From: Pseudobacillus lumedeiriae
GTDB lineage: Bacteria > Bacillota > Bacilli > Bacillales > Domibacillaceae
Length of the DNA: 10,009 nt
Assembly (NCBI RefSeq): GCF_044891285.1
Contig: NZ_JAUIYO010000030.1
Span: 1-10,009, forward strand
Direction of reading: 5' to 3'
Shown: piece by piece, positions 1 to 6,253 of the stretch
Layout: every line of letters begins with the position of its first letter
Numbering within the stretch: the stretch's first letter is position 1
Position numbers and translations under genes: made by a program
Notes under the pieces: generated by a model
Seen by the model: only the letters and a program-made list of their open reading frames with translations
Told to the model about the DNA's origin: nothing
Databases searched by the model: none

Positions 1-209
1 CAATTAGATTTATCAGCCAAATAAGGGTTTAACTTTTCCAAATAATATTCCGAGTTTGCAACCCCGCCAAACCCCGGAATAGATAAAATCACACCCGTTT
101 CCTCATTTATCCCCTTATGAGGCAATGTTACATAATAATCTAGTTCTTTTCTTCGGAAACCTACTTCAATATCTTCAAGTGGTTTAATAGTGAAAGCCTG
201 AGTGCCCAA
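1..209 (-). CDS. DUF2920-like protein, N-terminal fragment (cut by window edge)
   Basis: An open frame reads leftward from a TTG start at 209-207 for 69 codons and leaves the window still open. The TTG lies 6 nt after a perfect GGAGGT (216-221); the frame is closed upstream by a stop and holds no ATG. The visible protein begins LGTQAFTIKPLEDIEVGFRR. It continues with a predicted beta-strand and glycine loop around residues 40-50 (VILSIPGFGG), then SEYYLEKL. An early IxxIPGFGxxxxSxYY segment of this kind resembles the start of DUF2920 proteins, predicted alpha/beta hydrolases found in flagellar glycosylation loci of Campylobacter (the '617 family'). That assignment is from memory of the family and rests on 69 residues. 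The gene follows legF in the same direction after a 233-bp gap and may have its own promoter. Its function is unknown; a role in handling the glycan or flagellin is inferred only from context. Confidence 0.6.
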   Translation of the reverse strand, partial: MGTQAFTIKPLEDIEVGFRRKELDYYVTLPHKGINEETGVILSIPGFGGVANSEYYLEKLNPYLADKSN

Positions 210-215
210 TGCTAT

Positions 216-221
216 ACCTCC
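216..221 (-). promoter_or_regulatory. Shine-Dalgarno site fixing the TTG start of the DUF2920-like gene
   Basis: The minus strand reads GGAGGT here, 6 nt before the TTG at 209. No ATG or GTG lies in frame nearby, so this site decides the start. Confidence 0.7.
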
Positions 222-241
222 GTTGAATTGTTCTCCGAGCC

Positions 242-270
242 AATTTAATCTATCAATGATAGATTAAATT
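242..270. repeat. perfect palindrome, 14-bp arms, 1-nt centre
   Basis: The left arm AATTTAATCTATCA (242-255) is the exact reverse complement of the right arm TGATAGATTAAATT (257-270), around a single A at 256. It lies 33 bp upstream of the DUF2920-like start. It has no G/C-rich stem followed by a T-run, so it does not look like an intrinsic terminator. Its overlap with the candidate -10 box suggests an operator for a dimeric regulator, but that is inference. A cruciform or mRNA hairpin is also possible. Confidence 0.7.
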
Positions 271-285
271 CAATAACCATTCCAA
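256..285 (-). promoter_or_regulatory. possible sigma-A-type promoter for the DUF2920-like gene
   Basis: On the minus strand TTGGAA (285-280) is followed after 18 nt by TATCAT (261-256), which matches the TATAAT consensus at 5 of 6 positions. Transcription would begin near 249 and give a leader of about 40 nt before the TTG. The -35 match is only 4 of 6 and the region is AT-rich, so this is tentative. The -10 element would lie inside the palindrome at 242-270. Confidence 0.3.
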
Positions 286-333
286 TATATATTTGTAAAC
301 ACCTATAACGCCCTTTTTTATCAAATTAAAAAC

Positions 334-350
334 CTGTATATTTCTGTATA
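334..350. repeat. 10-bp-period direct repeat in the legF-DUF2920 gap
   Basis: CTGTATA occurs at 334-340 and again at 344-350, exactly one helical turn apart. It could bind a protein on one DNA face, or be chance in AT-rich DNA. The rest of the 210-442 gap shows no gene and no convincing terminator for the upstream operon. Confidence 0.35.
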
Positions 351-442
351 ATCACTTATCTTAGAATAGCTGTTACGCTTTAATAAGAATTTTTATTTTT
401 CAGCAATAGAAAGAAATCCTAGTTAAAATAGTATTCCTCGAA

Positions 443-1129
443 TCAATTTCCCTGCAATATTTTCTCACAAATTAAGAAGTCCAGTTCTGTATCAATATCA
501 TAGGATCTTTTTTTCGGCATAATGTAGGAAATTGTGTTAGTTGTCAAAAATGTTTTATGCACTTTTAACCACCCAACATTAGCTACATAAACCGCTCCGT
601 TGAGGACATAAACGGATGGAATATCTTGCCTTCTACTATACTTTTTCTCTGTATACATGATGTTAGACATTTTACTTCTATCATCTACATAATACATCCA
701 ATAAGGAGATTTATCCGCCTCGACCAAAGAGACACATGCATCTGCTTTTTCCAAAATACACTTCTCTATGCATTTATCTATATCAGTAACTGTCCGCAAA
801 GGAGATGTCGGCTGTAAGAGAACAACAAAGTCATACCCCTCTAGTTCACTTACTGCGTGGAGAACAGGTTCTATTCCCGGTGTATTATCTTTAGCTAACT
901 CTTTCGGTCGAACAAAGGGGACATCACACCCATATGATTTTGCCACTTCGATTATCTCTACATCTTCTGATGATAAAATTAATCTATCAATATATTTAGA
1001 TTTTCTTCCTTCTTCGATCGTCCATGCAATTAATGGTTTACCTGCTAGATTACGAATATTTTTGCGCCGAACACCTTTAGAACCCCCGCGTGCCGGAATA
1101 ATTGCCAGTACTTTCTTACTATCAATCAT
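443..1129 (-). CDS. legF: CMP-legionaminate / CMP-N-acetylneuraminate-type cytidylyltransferase
   Basis: This 228-residue cytosolic enzyme is predicted to join CTP to a nonulosonic acid, giving the CMP-sugar donor used by glycosyltransferases. The family signature is complete. The nucleotide-binding motif ARGGSKG is at residues 13-19, followed by RRKN. LQPTSPLR is at 105-112, RRQD at 166-169, NGAVY at 177-181, and the metal-binding-type motif DIDTELDF at 211-218. The length is normal for NeuA/LegF/PtmB proteins. The ATG sits 8 nt after AAGGAG and overlaps the ptmE stop by 4 nt (ATGA), so translation is probably coupled. The family fold alone does not tell Neu5Ac, pseudaminate or legionaminate apart. 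The legionaminate call comes from the neighbouring LegB/LegC/LegG/PtmE set. Confidence 0.9.
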   Translation of the reverse strand: MIDSKKVLAIIPARGGSKGVRRKNIRNLAGKPLIAWTIEEGRKSKYIDRLILSSEDVEIIEVAKSYGCDVPFVRPKELAKDNTPGIEPVLHAVSELEGYDFVVLLQPTSPLRTVTDIDKCIEKCILEKADACVSLVEADKSPYWMYYVDDRSKMSNIMYTEKKYSRRQDIPSVYVLNGAVYVANVGWLKVHKTFLTTNTISYIMPKKRSYDIDTELDFLICEKILQGN

Positions 1130-2175
1130 AAAAAAAACTCCTTAAACTCCCCATTAGCCTTTTCATAATCATCCAATCGCCCAATATCTAACCAGTACTC
1201 CCGAAGTGGAAACGCTGAAACGTTTTCACCGTTATTCATCAACATTCTAAAAAGCTGCGGCATATCATAAAACTCATTTTCAGGAACAAATTTCAACACA
1301 TCTGGACTCAACAAGTAAATTCCGGCATTGACAAAACTCTTATGCACTGGCTTTTCCTCAATTGACAAAAGACGATTGTTATCTATTTCAATGACACCGT
1401 ATGGAATTTGATATTCATATTCACGGACACACATTGTCGCCATTGAATTCGTTTCATTATGAAAGTGAAGCAACTGATCATAGTTAATTTTCGTCAGTAA
1501 ATCACCGTTCATCACGAAAAAGGGATGAGTGGGCTTTTCATCTAACAATGATAATGCTCCCGCTGTTCCAAGCCTCTTTGTTTCCTCTATGTACGAAATG
1601 TTCACCCCAAGAAGTGATCCATCTTGAAAATAGTCTTTAATAATTTCTTTCTTATAATTTACTGACAGAATAAAGTTAGTGAAACCAGAGCCTTTAAAAC
1701 TATCAATAATTGTTTCTATAATAGGCTTATCCCCAACTTTCAACATTGGCTTTGGGAAATTATCTGTCAAGGGTCGGAGCCTTGTTCCAAGCCCCCCGGC
1801 CATCAAAATAACCGTATTTTCTTTTTGCAAAGCTTTCGCTACATCCTCCGCAAAAAGGATATCTTGAATCTGCTTTTCTCGATTCACAATCGGTAATTGT
1901 TTCAAGTTGCGTTTTCTCATCGACTCTTTAAAGTAAAATGGTTCCTTTTCCGATGTTTCATACACAGGAGACTCATTCATAACCTTTTGAATTGGTGTAT
2001 CCAAAGGCATCCCCTTTAATAACCCGCGACGAATATCACCATCTGTCACAGTTCCAAGCAATTGCATGTTTTCATTAATAACTACAGCAAACTGTAATGA
2101 TGATCGATTTATAATATCCATAGTTTGAATAATTGTTGTTTTAGGTAGGATAAGAATCTCTTTCCACTTTTTCAT
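1126..2175 (-). CDS. ptmE: PtmE-type sugar-1-phosphate nucleotidyltransferase with N-terminal CBS pair
   Basis: This 349-residue protein has two parts. Residues 1-117 form a CBS pair (VTDGDIRRGL near 43-52, a second repeat to about 117). Residues 121-345 form a nucleotidyltransferase: LMAGGLGTRLRPLT at 124-137, FPKPML at 140-145, GTAGAL at 203-208, NGDLL at 223-227, EEKP at 273-276, NAGIY at 283-287, WLDIGRLDDY at 328-337. This is the architecture of C. jejuni PtmE, which makes GDP-glucosamine from glucosamine-1-phosphate for legionaminic acid. The nucleotide choice (GDP) is inferred from that relative and the neighbours. The CBS pair may sense an adenine nucleotide. The start ATG follows AAGGAAG at 8 nt. 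The gene lies 64 nt after the methyltransferase and overlaps legF by 4 nt. Confidence 0.85.
   Translation of the reverse strand: MKKWKEILILPKTTIIQTMDIINRSSLQFAVVINENMQLLGTVTDGDIRRGLLKGMPLDTPIQKVMNESPVYETSEKEPFYFKESMRKRNLKQLPIVNREKQIQDILFAEDVAKALQKENTVILMAGGLGTRLRPLTDNFPKPMLKVGDKPIIETIIDSFKGSGFTNFILSVNYKKEIIKDYFQDGSLLGVNISYIEETKRLGTAGALSLLDEKPTHPFFVMNGDLLTKINYDQLLHFHNETNSMATMCVREYEYQIPYGVIEIDNNRLLSIEEKPVHKSFVNAGIYLLSPDVLKFVPENEFYDMPQLFRMLMNNGENVSAFPLREYWLDIGRLDDYEKANGEFKEFFL
1130..1143 (-). promoter_or_regulatory. legF ribosome-binding site with a T8 spacer
   Basis: On the minus strand AAGGAG (1143-1138) is followed by eight T residues (1137-1130) and then the legF ATG. The whole site lies inside the last codons of ptmE, whose end reads GAG TTT TTT TTA TGA. 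A change in T-run length would alter both the ribosome-site spacing of legF and the frame of the ptmE stop. Confidence 0.7.
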
Positions 2176-2239
2176 CGGCTATACTTCCTTTTAATAATGC
2201 AAATCATCAGTTGATAAACAATTCATTCAAAATAAAAAT

Positions 2240-2905
2240 TTATTTTTTCATACCTACAATAATCCACTCTATAACTTTTTCTTCTAAACGATTAAAGGTT
2301 CTTTCTATTTTTTCCAATTCAATAATTGCAAAATTACTTAATAAGTCATCAATATCTTCTCTAGCTGTAAATCGAGCAATACCTTTATTATTTAAGGGGC
2401 CTACAATAGGAATCCATGTATTATACCCAATGTTTAGTCCTGTTTCGTCTCCCCAACATTTAGTCGCAAACGTTCTGCTATATAATTTTCCACCTATTTT
2501 TAGAACTCTATTTATCTCATTATAAATTTCTTTTGAATTCTCATAATTGTTAGCGTATATTGCTTCAACATCAATTACAGCATCAAAGGTGTTATTTTCA
2601 AATGGCAATGACTCAATATCTCCCACTTTAAGATTTCCTGACCAACTAGGGACTTCAATATTTAACCTATCAATTGCTTTATCTATCGCTGTTTTGGAAC
2701 CGTCTATTCCATAAACTGAAAATCCTTCTCTTGCTATATACCATAGATTAGCCCCTGTTCCACACCCCACTTCAAGTATTTTTACGTCTTTTCTATTCAG
2801 TTCTTGGTAAAAGTTTCGTGCAATAAAACGAATTAAATCTTCTGAAGGATATTTTCCCCATTCTTGACTCTGAAATATCTTTTCCCAAGTTTGATCCCAA
2901 GCCAA
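2240..2905 (-). CDS. class I SAM-dependent methyltransferase (tailoring candidate)
   Basis: The 221-residue protein has a Rossmann-type methyltransferase core. Motif I is ILEVGCGTGANLWYIA at 43-58, GIDGSK at 66-71 carries the acidic ribose-binding residue, GDIESLPF is at 95-102, FDAVIDVEAI at 107-116, and the NRVLKIGGKL segment at 132-141 precedes the variable acceptor region. It reads as soluble, with no membrane segment or signal peptide. The start is TTG at 2905, set by a run of five G residues (2917-2913) 7 nt upstream; there is no in-frame ATG nearby. The gene lies between the acyltransferase (15 nt away) and ptmE (64 nt away), at the only stretch of the pathway genes without ATGA coupling on either side. 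The substrate is unknown. Methylation of the nonulosonic acid or of its N-acyl group is inferred from context. Confidence 0.8.
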   Translation of the reverse strand: MAWDQTWEKIFQSQEWGKYPSEDLIRFIARNFYQELNRKDVKILEVGCGTGANLWYIAREGFSVYGIDGSKTAIDKAIDRLNIEVPSWSGNLKVGDIESLPFENNTFDAVIDVEAIYANNYENSKEIYNEINRVLKIGGKLYSRTFATKCWGDETGLNIGYNTWIPIVGPLNNKGIARFTAREDIDDLLSNFAIIELEKIERTFNRLEEKVIEWIIVGMKK

Positions 2906-2912
2906 TTTAATG

Positions 2913-2917
2913 CCCCC
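2913..2917 (-). promoter_or_regulatory. Shine-Dalgarno site fixing the TTG start of the methyltransferase
   Basis: GGGGG on the minus strand ends 7 nt before the TTG at 2905-2903. An ATG overlapping this run is in a different frame, so TTG is the supported start. Confidence 0.6.
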
Positions 2918-2921
2918 ATTC

Positions 2922-3917
2922 TTAACGGTAAAATAAAATATAGCTTTCCTTCTTGGGTTCTCTTGCTATATATTCAGTCCTTAGTTCTCCATAAACTTTC
3001 TCATTATGCTTAAAACTGCCAATGTAAAATGGCGCTTCATTTTTTGAAAACCCCCTTTTAAAAAAAAGAAGAGAATTTTCATCTGAACTATTAGTACCTC
3101 CACCTAAATACAAAACACGATATTTCCTTTTTTGTGCATATTTTGCAAACTCATAAAGTAATAAATTAGCAACATTTTTTTTCCTTCCTTCATCATTAGA
3201 TGTAGACAAATGATATTCAGCAATCTGACCATACGTAAAAAAAATAGAAGATCCTATCACTTGACTATTATCATTAACTGCACTTAATAAATAGACATTC
3301 TCATGCTTTAATAATTCAGAAAAGTATTTTTGATGAAAAAAGTAATCTTTCCCGGCGTTTTTTTTATCCATTAATGACGTATACATCTGAATAAACTGAT
3401 CAATATAAGCTTGAGATTTTGAAAATACAATATTTACATTACTTTTCTCCGCTTTTCTAATAGCAGTTCTTACTCTGGTGCTAAATTCCGAAAAAAGTTC
3501 CTCTGTCTTTAAATCAATGTAAACTGTTTGTCTGTTTTTATACACCTGACCATAATATTGGTTCTCATTTTTTAAAAGAGGATGAAAGCGGACAAACTCA
3601 ACTAATACATTGTGATCTAAGCACCATTGTTTATACTTTTCGATTGCTTCTATAATAAAATCCTCTTTCCCTACATACAATGGTCCACCGTATCCGTAGG
3701 GTGACTGAATATCATAATAATGAGTATTTGGTACTTTCCCCAGATGGAAAGCATGATAATATATGGCATCACTTCTTTCAAAAGTAAAAAAAATAGGTTG
3801 TAAATCTTGTTTGCTTAAAGCATCATCTATTACATATTGAGGATGGAAATAAAATGATTGTAATTTATTCGGTAATTTATTGAATACACGTAATGCTTCT
3901 TCTGGAGATACTATCAT
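2922..3917 (-). CDS. FemAB/BioF2-like GNAT acyltransferase, candidate LegH-role enzyme
   Basis: This 331-residue soluble protein looks like the double-GNAT FemAB / BioF2-like (Acetyltransf_6) group. The N-terminal half carries SPYGYGGP at 72-79 and EFVRFHPLL at 107-115. The C-terminal half carries RVRTAIRKAEK at 148-158 and the typical ending of the fold, YLGGGTNSSDENSLLFFKRG at 270-289. Relatives transfer acyl or aminoacyl groups to amines, including peptidoglycan bridge amino acids. It overlaps legI by 4 nt (ATGA), so it belongs to the pathway. With no hexapeptide acetyltransferase in view, it is the best candidate for acylating the 4-amino sugar made by LegC. It could instead add a non-acetyl acyl or amino-acid group to legionaminic acid. 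The coding strand has five 8-nt A or T runs, more than any neighbour. The fold is fairly sure; the substrate is not. Confidence 0.72.
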   Translation of the reverse strand: MIVSPEEALRVFNKLPNKLQSFYFHPQYVIDDALSKQDLQPIFFTFERSDAIYYHAFHLGKVPNTHYYDIQSPYGYGGPLYVGKEDFIIEAIEKYKQWCLDHNVLVEFVRFHPLLKNENQYYGQVYKNRQTVYIDLKTEELFSEFSTRVRTAIRKAEKSNVNIVFSKSQAYIDQFIQMYTSLMDKKNAGKDYFFHQKYFSELLKHENVYLLSAVNDNSQVIGSSIFFTYGQIAEYHLSTSNDEGRKKNVANLLLYEFAKYAQKRKYRVLYLGGGTNSSDENSLLFFKRGFSKNEAPFYIGSFKHNEKVYGELRTEYIAREPKKESYILFYR

Positions 3918-4993
3918 GGCAATCTAATTTCCTCATCCTTTTCAAAGTCGTCCATCGTAACTTTATTTAATAGTTTCCAATAATCAAAAGGTGTTATACC
4001 GCTGCCTGGTCGTTTTACTGTTATATTCTCGGTTGTTAATTTTTCGCCCTTTTTAATTACTTTTTTCGCAACGATACTTTTGCGTGCTATATTGACATTT
4101 TTCAATTCAGATTTTGAAGGGATTTTTACACCTGATCCTTTTGCTTGTTCTACTTGACGTATGCTTATTACCATTTGATTTAACTCTTCTGGCGAGAGCG
4201 ATGCTTTATGATCAGGCCCTTCTGCATTTTTGTCATATGTAATATGTTTCTCTATAACAGTTGCACCTAAGGCTATAGCTGCAACTGTTATCGCAATACC
4301 TTCTGTATGATCAGAATAGCCAACGGGTAGCCCAAAAGCTTTTTTCATCGTATTTATTGCTAAAAGGTTCACATCATTAATTAAAGCCGGATATTCAGTC
4401 GTACAATGTAATAAAGTTACATTTTCTTTTAAGATTTGCTGCCCTTCATAAGAAATAAAAATTTCTTTAAATACTTCCATAGAAGGAACTTCTTTTTTCT
4501 GCAAAAGTCCAAAAGCTAAAACACCAAGAGCATTCTCTATTTCACTTAAGGTAGCCATACCTGTTGATAAAATAACATGCGGGCGCTTTCTAGCAATATG
4601 GAGTAGTAATGGTGCATTCGTAATCTCTCCTGATGGAATTTTAATTGTTTTCATGCATAACTCATCTATTAAAAAATCTGCACTTTCTTCATCAAATGGT
4701 GTCGATAGAAACTCAATGTTCCTTTCCTCACAATATGCTTTCAATTCTTTGAATTGTGAAAATGATAGTTCAAGCTTTTTTACCATCTCAAATTGAGACT
4801 CTTCTTCACCGGTCGTTCGTATTTGATAGTCGGCCTTCGGAGCTTGATTACTAATCACATTTTCTGTTTTAAATGTCTGAAACTTAACAGCATCCGCTTT
4901 TGCCTCAACTGCAATGTCTACAAGTTTCTTTGCGAGCTCGATATCACCATTATGATTAACACCTGCTTCAGCAATAATATATGTACCAGTCAC
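3914..4993 (-). CDS. legI: legionaminic acid / N-acetylneuraminic acid synthase
   Basis: The 359-residue protein is predicted to condense phosphoenolpyruvate with a 2,4-diacylamino-6-deoxymannose-type sugar to form the nine-carbon acid. The TIM-barrel domain carries EAGVNHNGD at 9-17, KFQTF at 37-41, KIPSGE at 118-123, LSTGMA at 142-147, HCTTEYP at 196-202, GYSDHT at 225-230, EKHITYD at 248-254 and GPDHKASL at 259-266. A C-terminal SAF (antifreeze-like) domain begins near 303 (ARKSIVAKKVIKKGEKLT). Residues about 160-190 form an extra segment before HCTTEYP that makes the protein longer than a minimal NeuB. The start is GTG at 4993, 5 nt after GAGGTG. A 99-nt gap separates it from legG, unlike the overlapped junctions around it. 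The sugar is assigned from the neighbours. Confidence 0.88.
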   Translation of the reverse strand: MTGTYIIAEAGVNHNGDIELAKKLVDIAVEAKADAVKFQTFKTENVISNQAPKADYQIRTTGEEESQFEMVKKLELSFSQFKELKAYCEERNIEFLSTPFDEESADFLIDELCMKTIKIPSGEITNAPLLLHIARKRPHVILSTGMATLSEIENALGVLAFGLLQKKEVPSMEVFKEIFISYEGQQILKENVTLLHCTTEYPALINDVNLLAINTMKKAFGLPVGYSDHTEGIAITVAAIALGATVIEKHITYDKNAEGPDHKASLSPEELNQMVISIRQVEQAKGSGVKIPSKSELKNVNIARKSIVAKKVIKKGEKLTTENITVKRPGSGITPFDYWKLLNKVTMDDFEKDEEIRLP

Positions 4994-4998
4994 TTTTT

Positions 4999-5004
4999 CA
5001 CCTC
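4999..5004 (-). promoter_or_regulatory. Shine-Dalgarno site fixing the GTG start of legI
   Basis: GAGGTG on the minus strand ends 5 nt before the GTG at 4993-4991. The encoded product then starts close to the conserved EAGVNHNGD motif, as in other NeuB-family proteins. Confidence 0.65.
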
Positions 5005-5041
5005 TTAAAATAATTGAGAAATATCATTCATTGAAAATTAC

Positions 5042-5059
5042 GGATATTTATATATATCC
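5042..5059. repeat. 18-bp near-palindrome in the legG-legI gap
   Basis: GGATATTTATATATATCC pairs with its own reverse complement at all but one pair. A second small inverted repeat, CATTAA/TTAATG, lies beside it at 5063-5068 and 5077-5082. This is the longest gap between pathway genes. The repeats could form a weak hairpin or a binding site. No good -35/-10 pair was found here. Confidence 0.35.
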
Positions 5060-5092
5060 ACTCATTAAACATATTATTAATGAAATTCTGAT

Positions 5093-6253
5093 CTAACTAA
5101 TATCATAAAAGGTTTTTTTGATAATATCTTGTACATCAATATTCTTTAAGACCTTTTTAATTTCTTTCGATGTTGTAAACCCATCATATTTTAATTCTAC
5201 CTGATTTAATGTTTGTTGAAAGTCTTCAGATACAGCAGTATTAATTGACTTAGCAATCTCATCAACTGTCGGTATACAATCAATAATTGTACTTGCTTTC
5301 AAACGTCCCTTTTGCCTTTCGCCAATATTTACAGTAGGTACTGATAGTACGGGAGCCTCTATAATCCCACTTGATGAATTCCCAATTACAGCATTACTAT
5401 AATTCAATGTGCTTAAATATCGTAATTGACCTAAAGAAAAAAATGACTTTACTCTTTGAGTATTATTAGCCGTATATTCGTCTATTAATTCGTTAATTCT
5501 CCTACCATCCGTATCAGCATTGGATTTAGTGAATATTACTTGATACTCTGGAAAAAAATCCAATGCCAATAATAAATTTTTCATTTGATCTTCTGCAGTT
5601 TGAACTTCAAGTGTAGAAGGATGAAAAGTCACTAAAAATAATTTACTTAATTTCATCCCGTAAAAATCATTAAGCTCATTTATTGATAATAATTTCATTT
5701 TTCTAATGCTTTCTACACCGGGGTCTCCCACATTAAAAACACTACTTGGTTTTTCTCCCAATTGAATAACCCTATTTCTATATTCCTCATTTGCAGGAAA
5801 ATGAATATGACTCATTTTGGTGATAGCATGACGGATAGACTCGTCTATTACACCTTCTGTCAGTTCTCCCCCAGAAATATGAGCAACAGGAATTCTCATT
5901 ACTAAGGCTGTCTGAGCAGCACTAAGTATTTCAAATCGATCTCCAAGAAGAATCAATATATCTGGTTGAAGCCTAACAAAAGTATCAGAAAAACCAATTG
6001 TTCCAAGCCCAATTGATTTAGCGATAGCCGACGGAGTATCACCCGAAATCAACATCTCCACTTTCTCATCGATCGCAAACCCATCTTCCTCGATTTGCTT
6101 ATAAGTTAAACCAAATTCAGGAGAAAGATGCATCCCCGTAACTACTAGTTGTAATTCTAATTCATCATCTGCTTGGATTTCTTTCATCAACCAATATAAC
6201 ACTCCATATTCAGCCCGTGTTCCAGTAACAACACAAATTTTACGTTTAGTCAT
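5093..6253 (-). CDS. legG: hydrolysing NDP-sugar 2-epimerase (NeuC/LegG family)
   Basis: This 386-residue cytosolic enzyme is predicted to remove the nucleotide from the diacylated NDP-sugar and invert C2, giving the free mannose-configured sugar used by LegI. It has the GT-B-like family marks: GTRAEYG at 11-17, LLGDR at 102-106, HISGGE at 125-130, DESIRH at 137-142, NVGDPGVE at 174-181, TFHP at 209-212, GNSSSGIIEAP at 291-301 and NIGERQKGR at 309-317. The length is standard. The ATG overlaps the legC stop (ATGA) and is preceded by AAGGAG (6269-6264) at 10 nt. A 2-epimerase of this type, rather than a PseG-like hydrolase, argues for legionaminic over pseudaminic acid. UDP-GlcNAc as substrate (true NeuC) is possible from the fold alone, but the LegB/LegC neighbours favour LegG. 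Confidence 0.9.
   Translation of the reverse strand: MTKRKICVVTGTRAEYGVLYWLMKEIQADDELELQLVVTGMHLSPEFGLTYKQIEEDGFAIDEKVEMLISGDTPSAIAKSIGLGTIGFSDTFVRLQPDILILLGDRFEILSAAQTALVMRIPVAHISGGELTEGVIDESIRHAITKMSHIHFPANEEYRNRVIQLGEKPSSVFNVGDPGVESIRKMKLLSINELNDFYGMKLSKLFLVTFHPSTLEVQTAEDQMKNLLLALDFFPEYQVIFTKSNADTDGRRINELIDEYTANNTQRVKSFFSLGQLRYLSTLNYSNAVIGNSSSGIIEAPVLSVPTVNIGERQKGRLKASTIIDCIPTVDEIAKSINTAVSEDFQQTLNQVELKYDGFTTSKEIKKVLKNIDVQDIIKKTFYDIS

Noticed and set aside
361..442. Terminator after legF
   Set aside because: No stable G/C stem followed by a T-run was found. The AATAAGAATTTTTATT stretch is an imperfect A/T-rich inverted repeat only.
626..1145. Plus-strand open frames (626-817 and 768-1145) opposite legF
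   Set aside because: They lie antisense to a clear cytidylyltransferase with all family motifs, have no plausible ribosome site and show no recognisable protein pattern.
2228..2246. A/T-only hairpin over the methyltransferase stop (AAAATAAA / TTTATTTT)
   Set aside because: The stem has no G or C, and ptmE follows in the same direction with a good ribosome site, so a terminator call is not supported.
1679..2525. Plus-strand open frames opposite ptmE and the methyltransferase
   Set aside because: These are antisense shadows of well-supported genes, with no domain signal.
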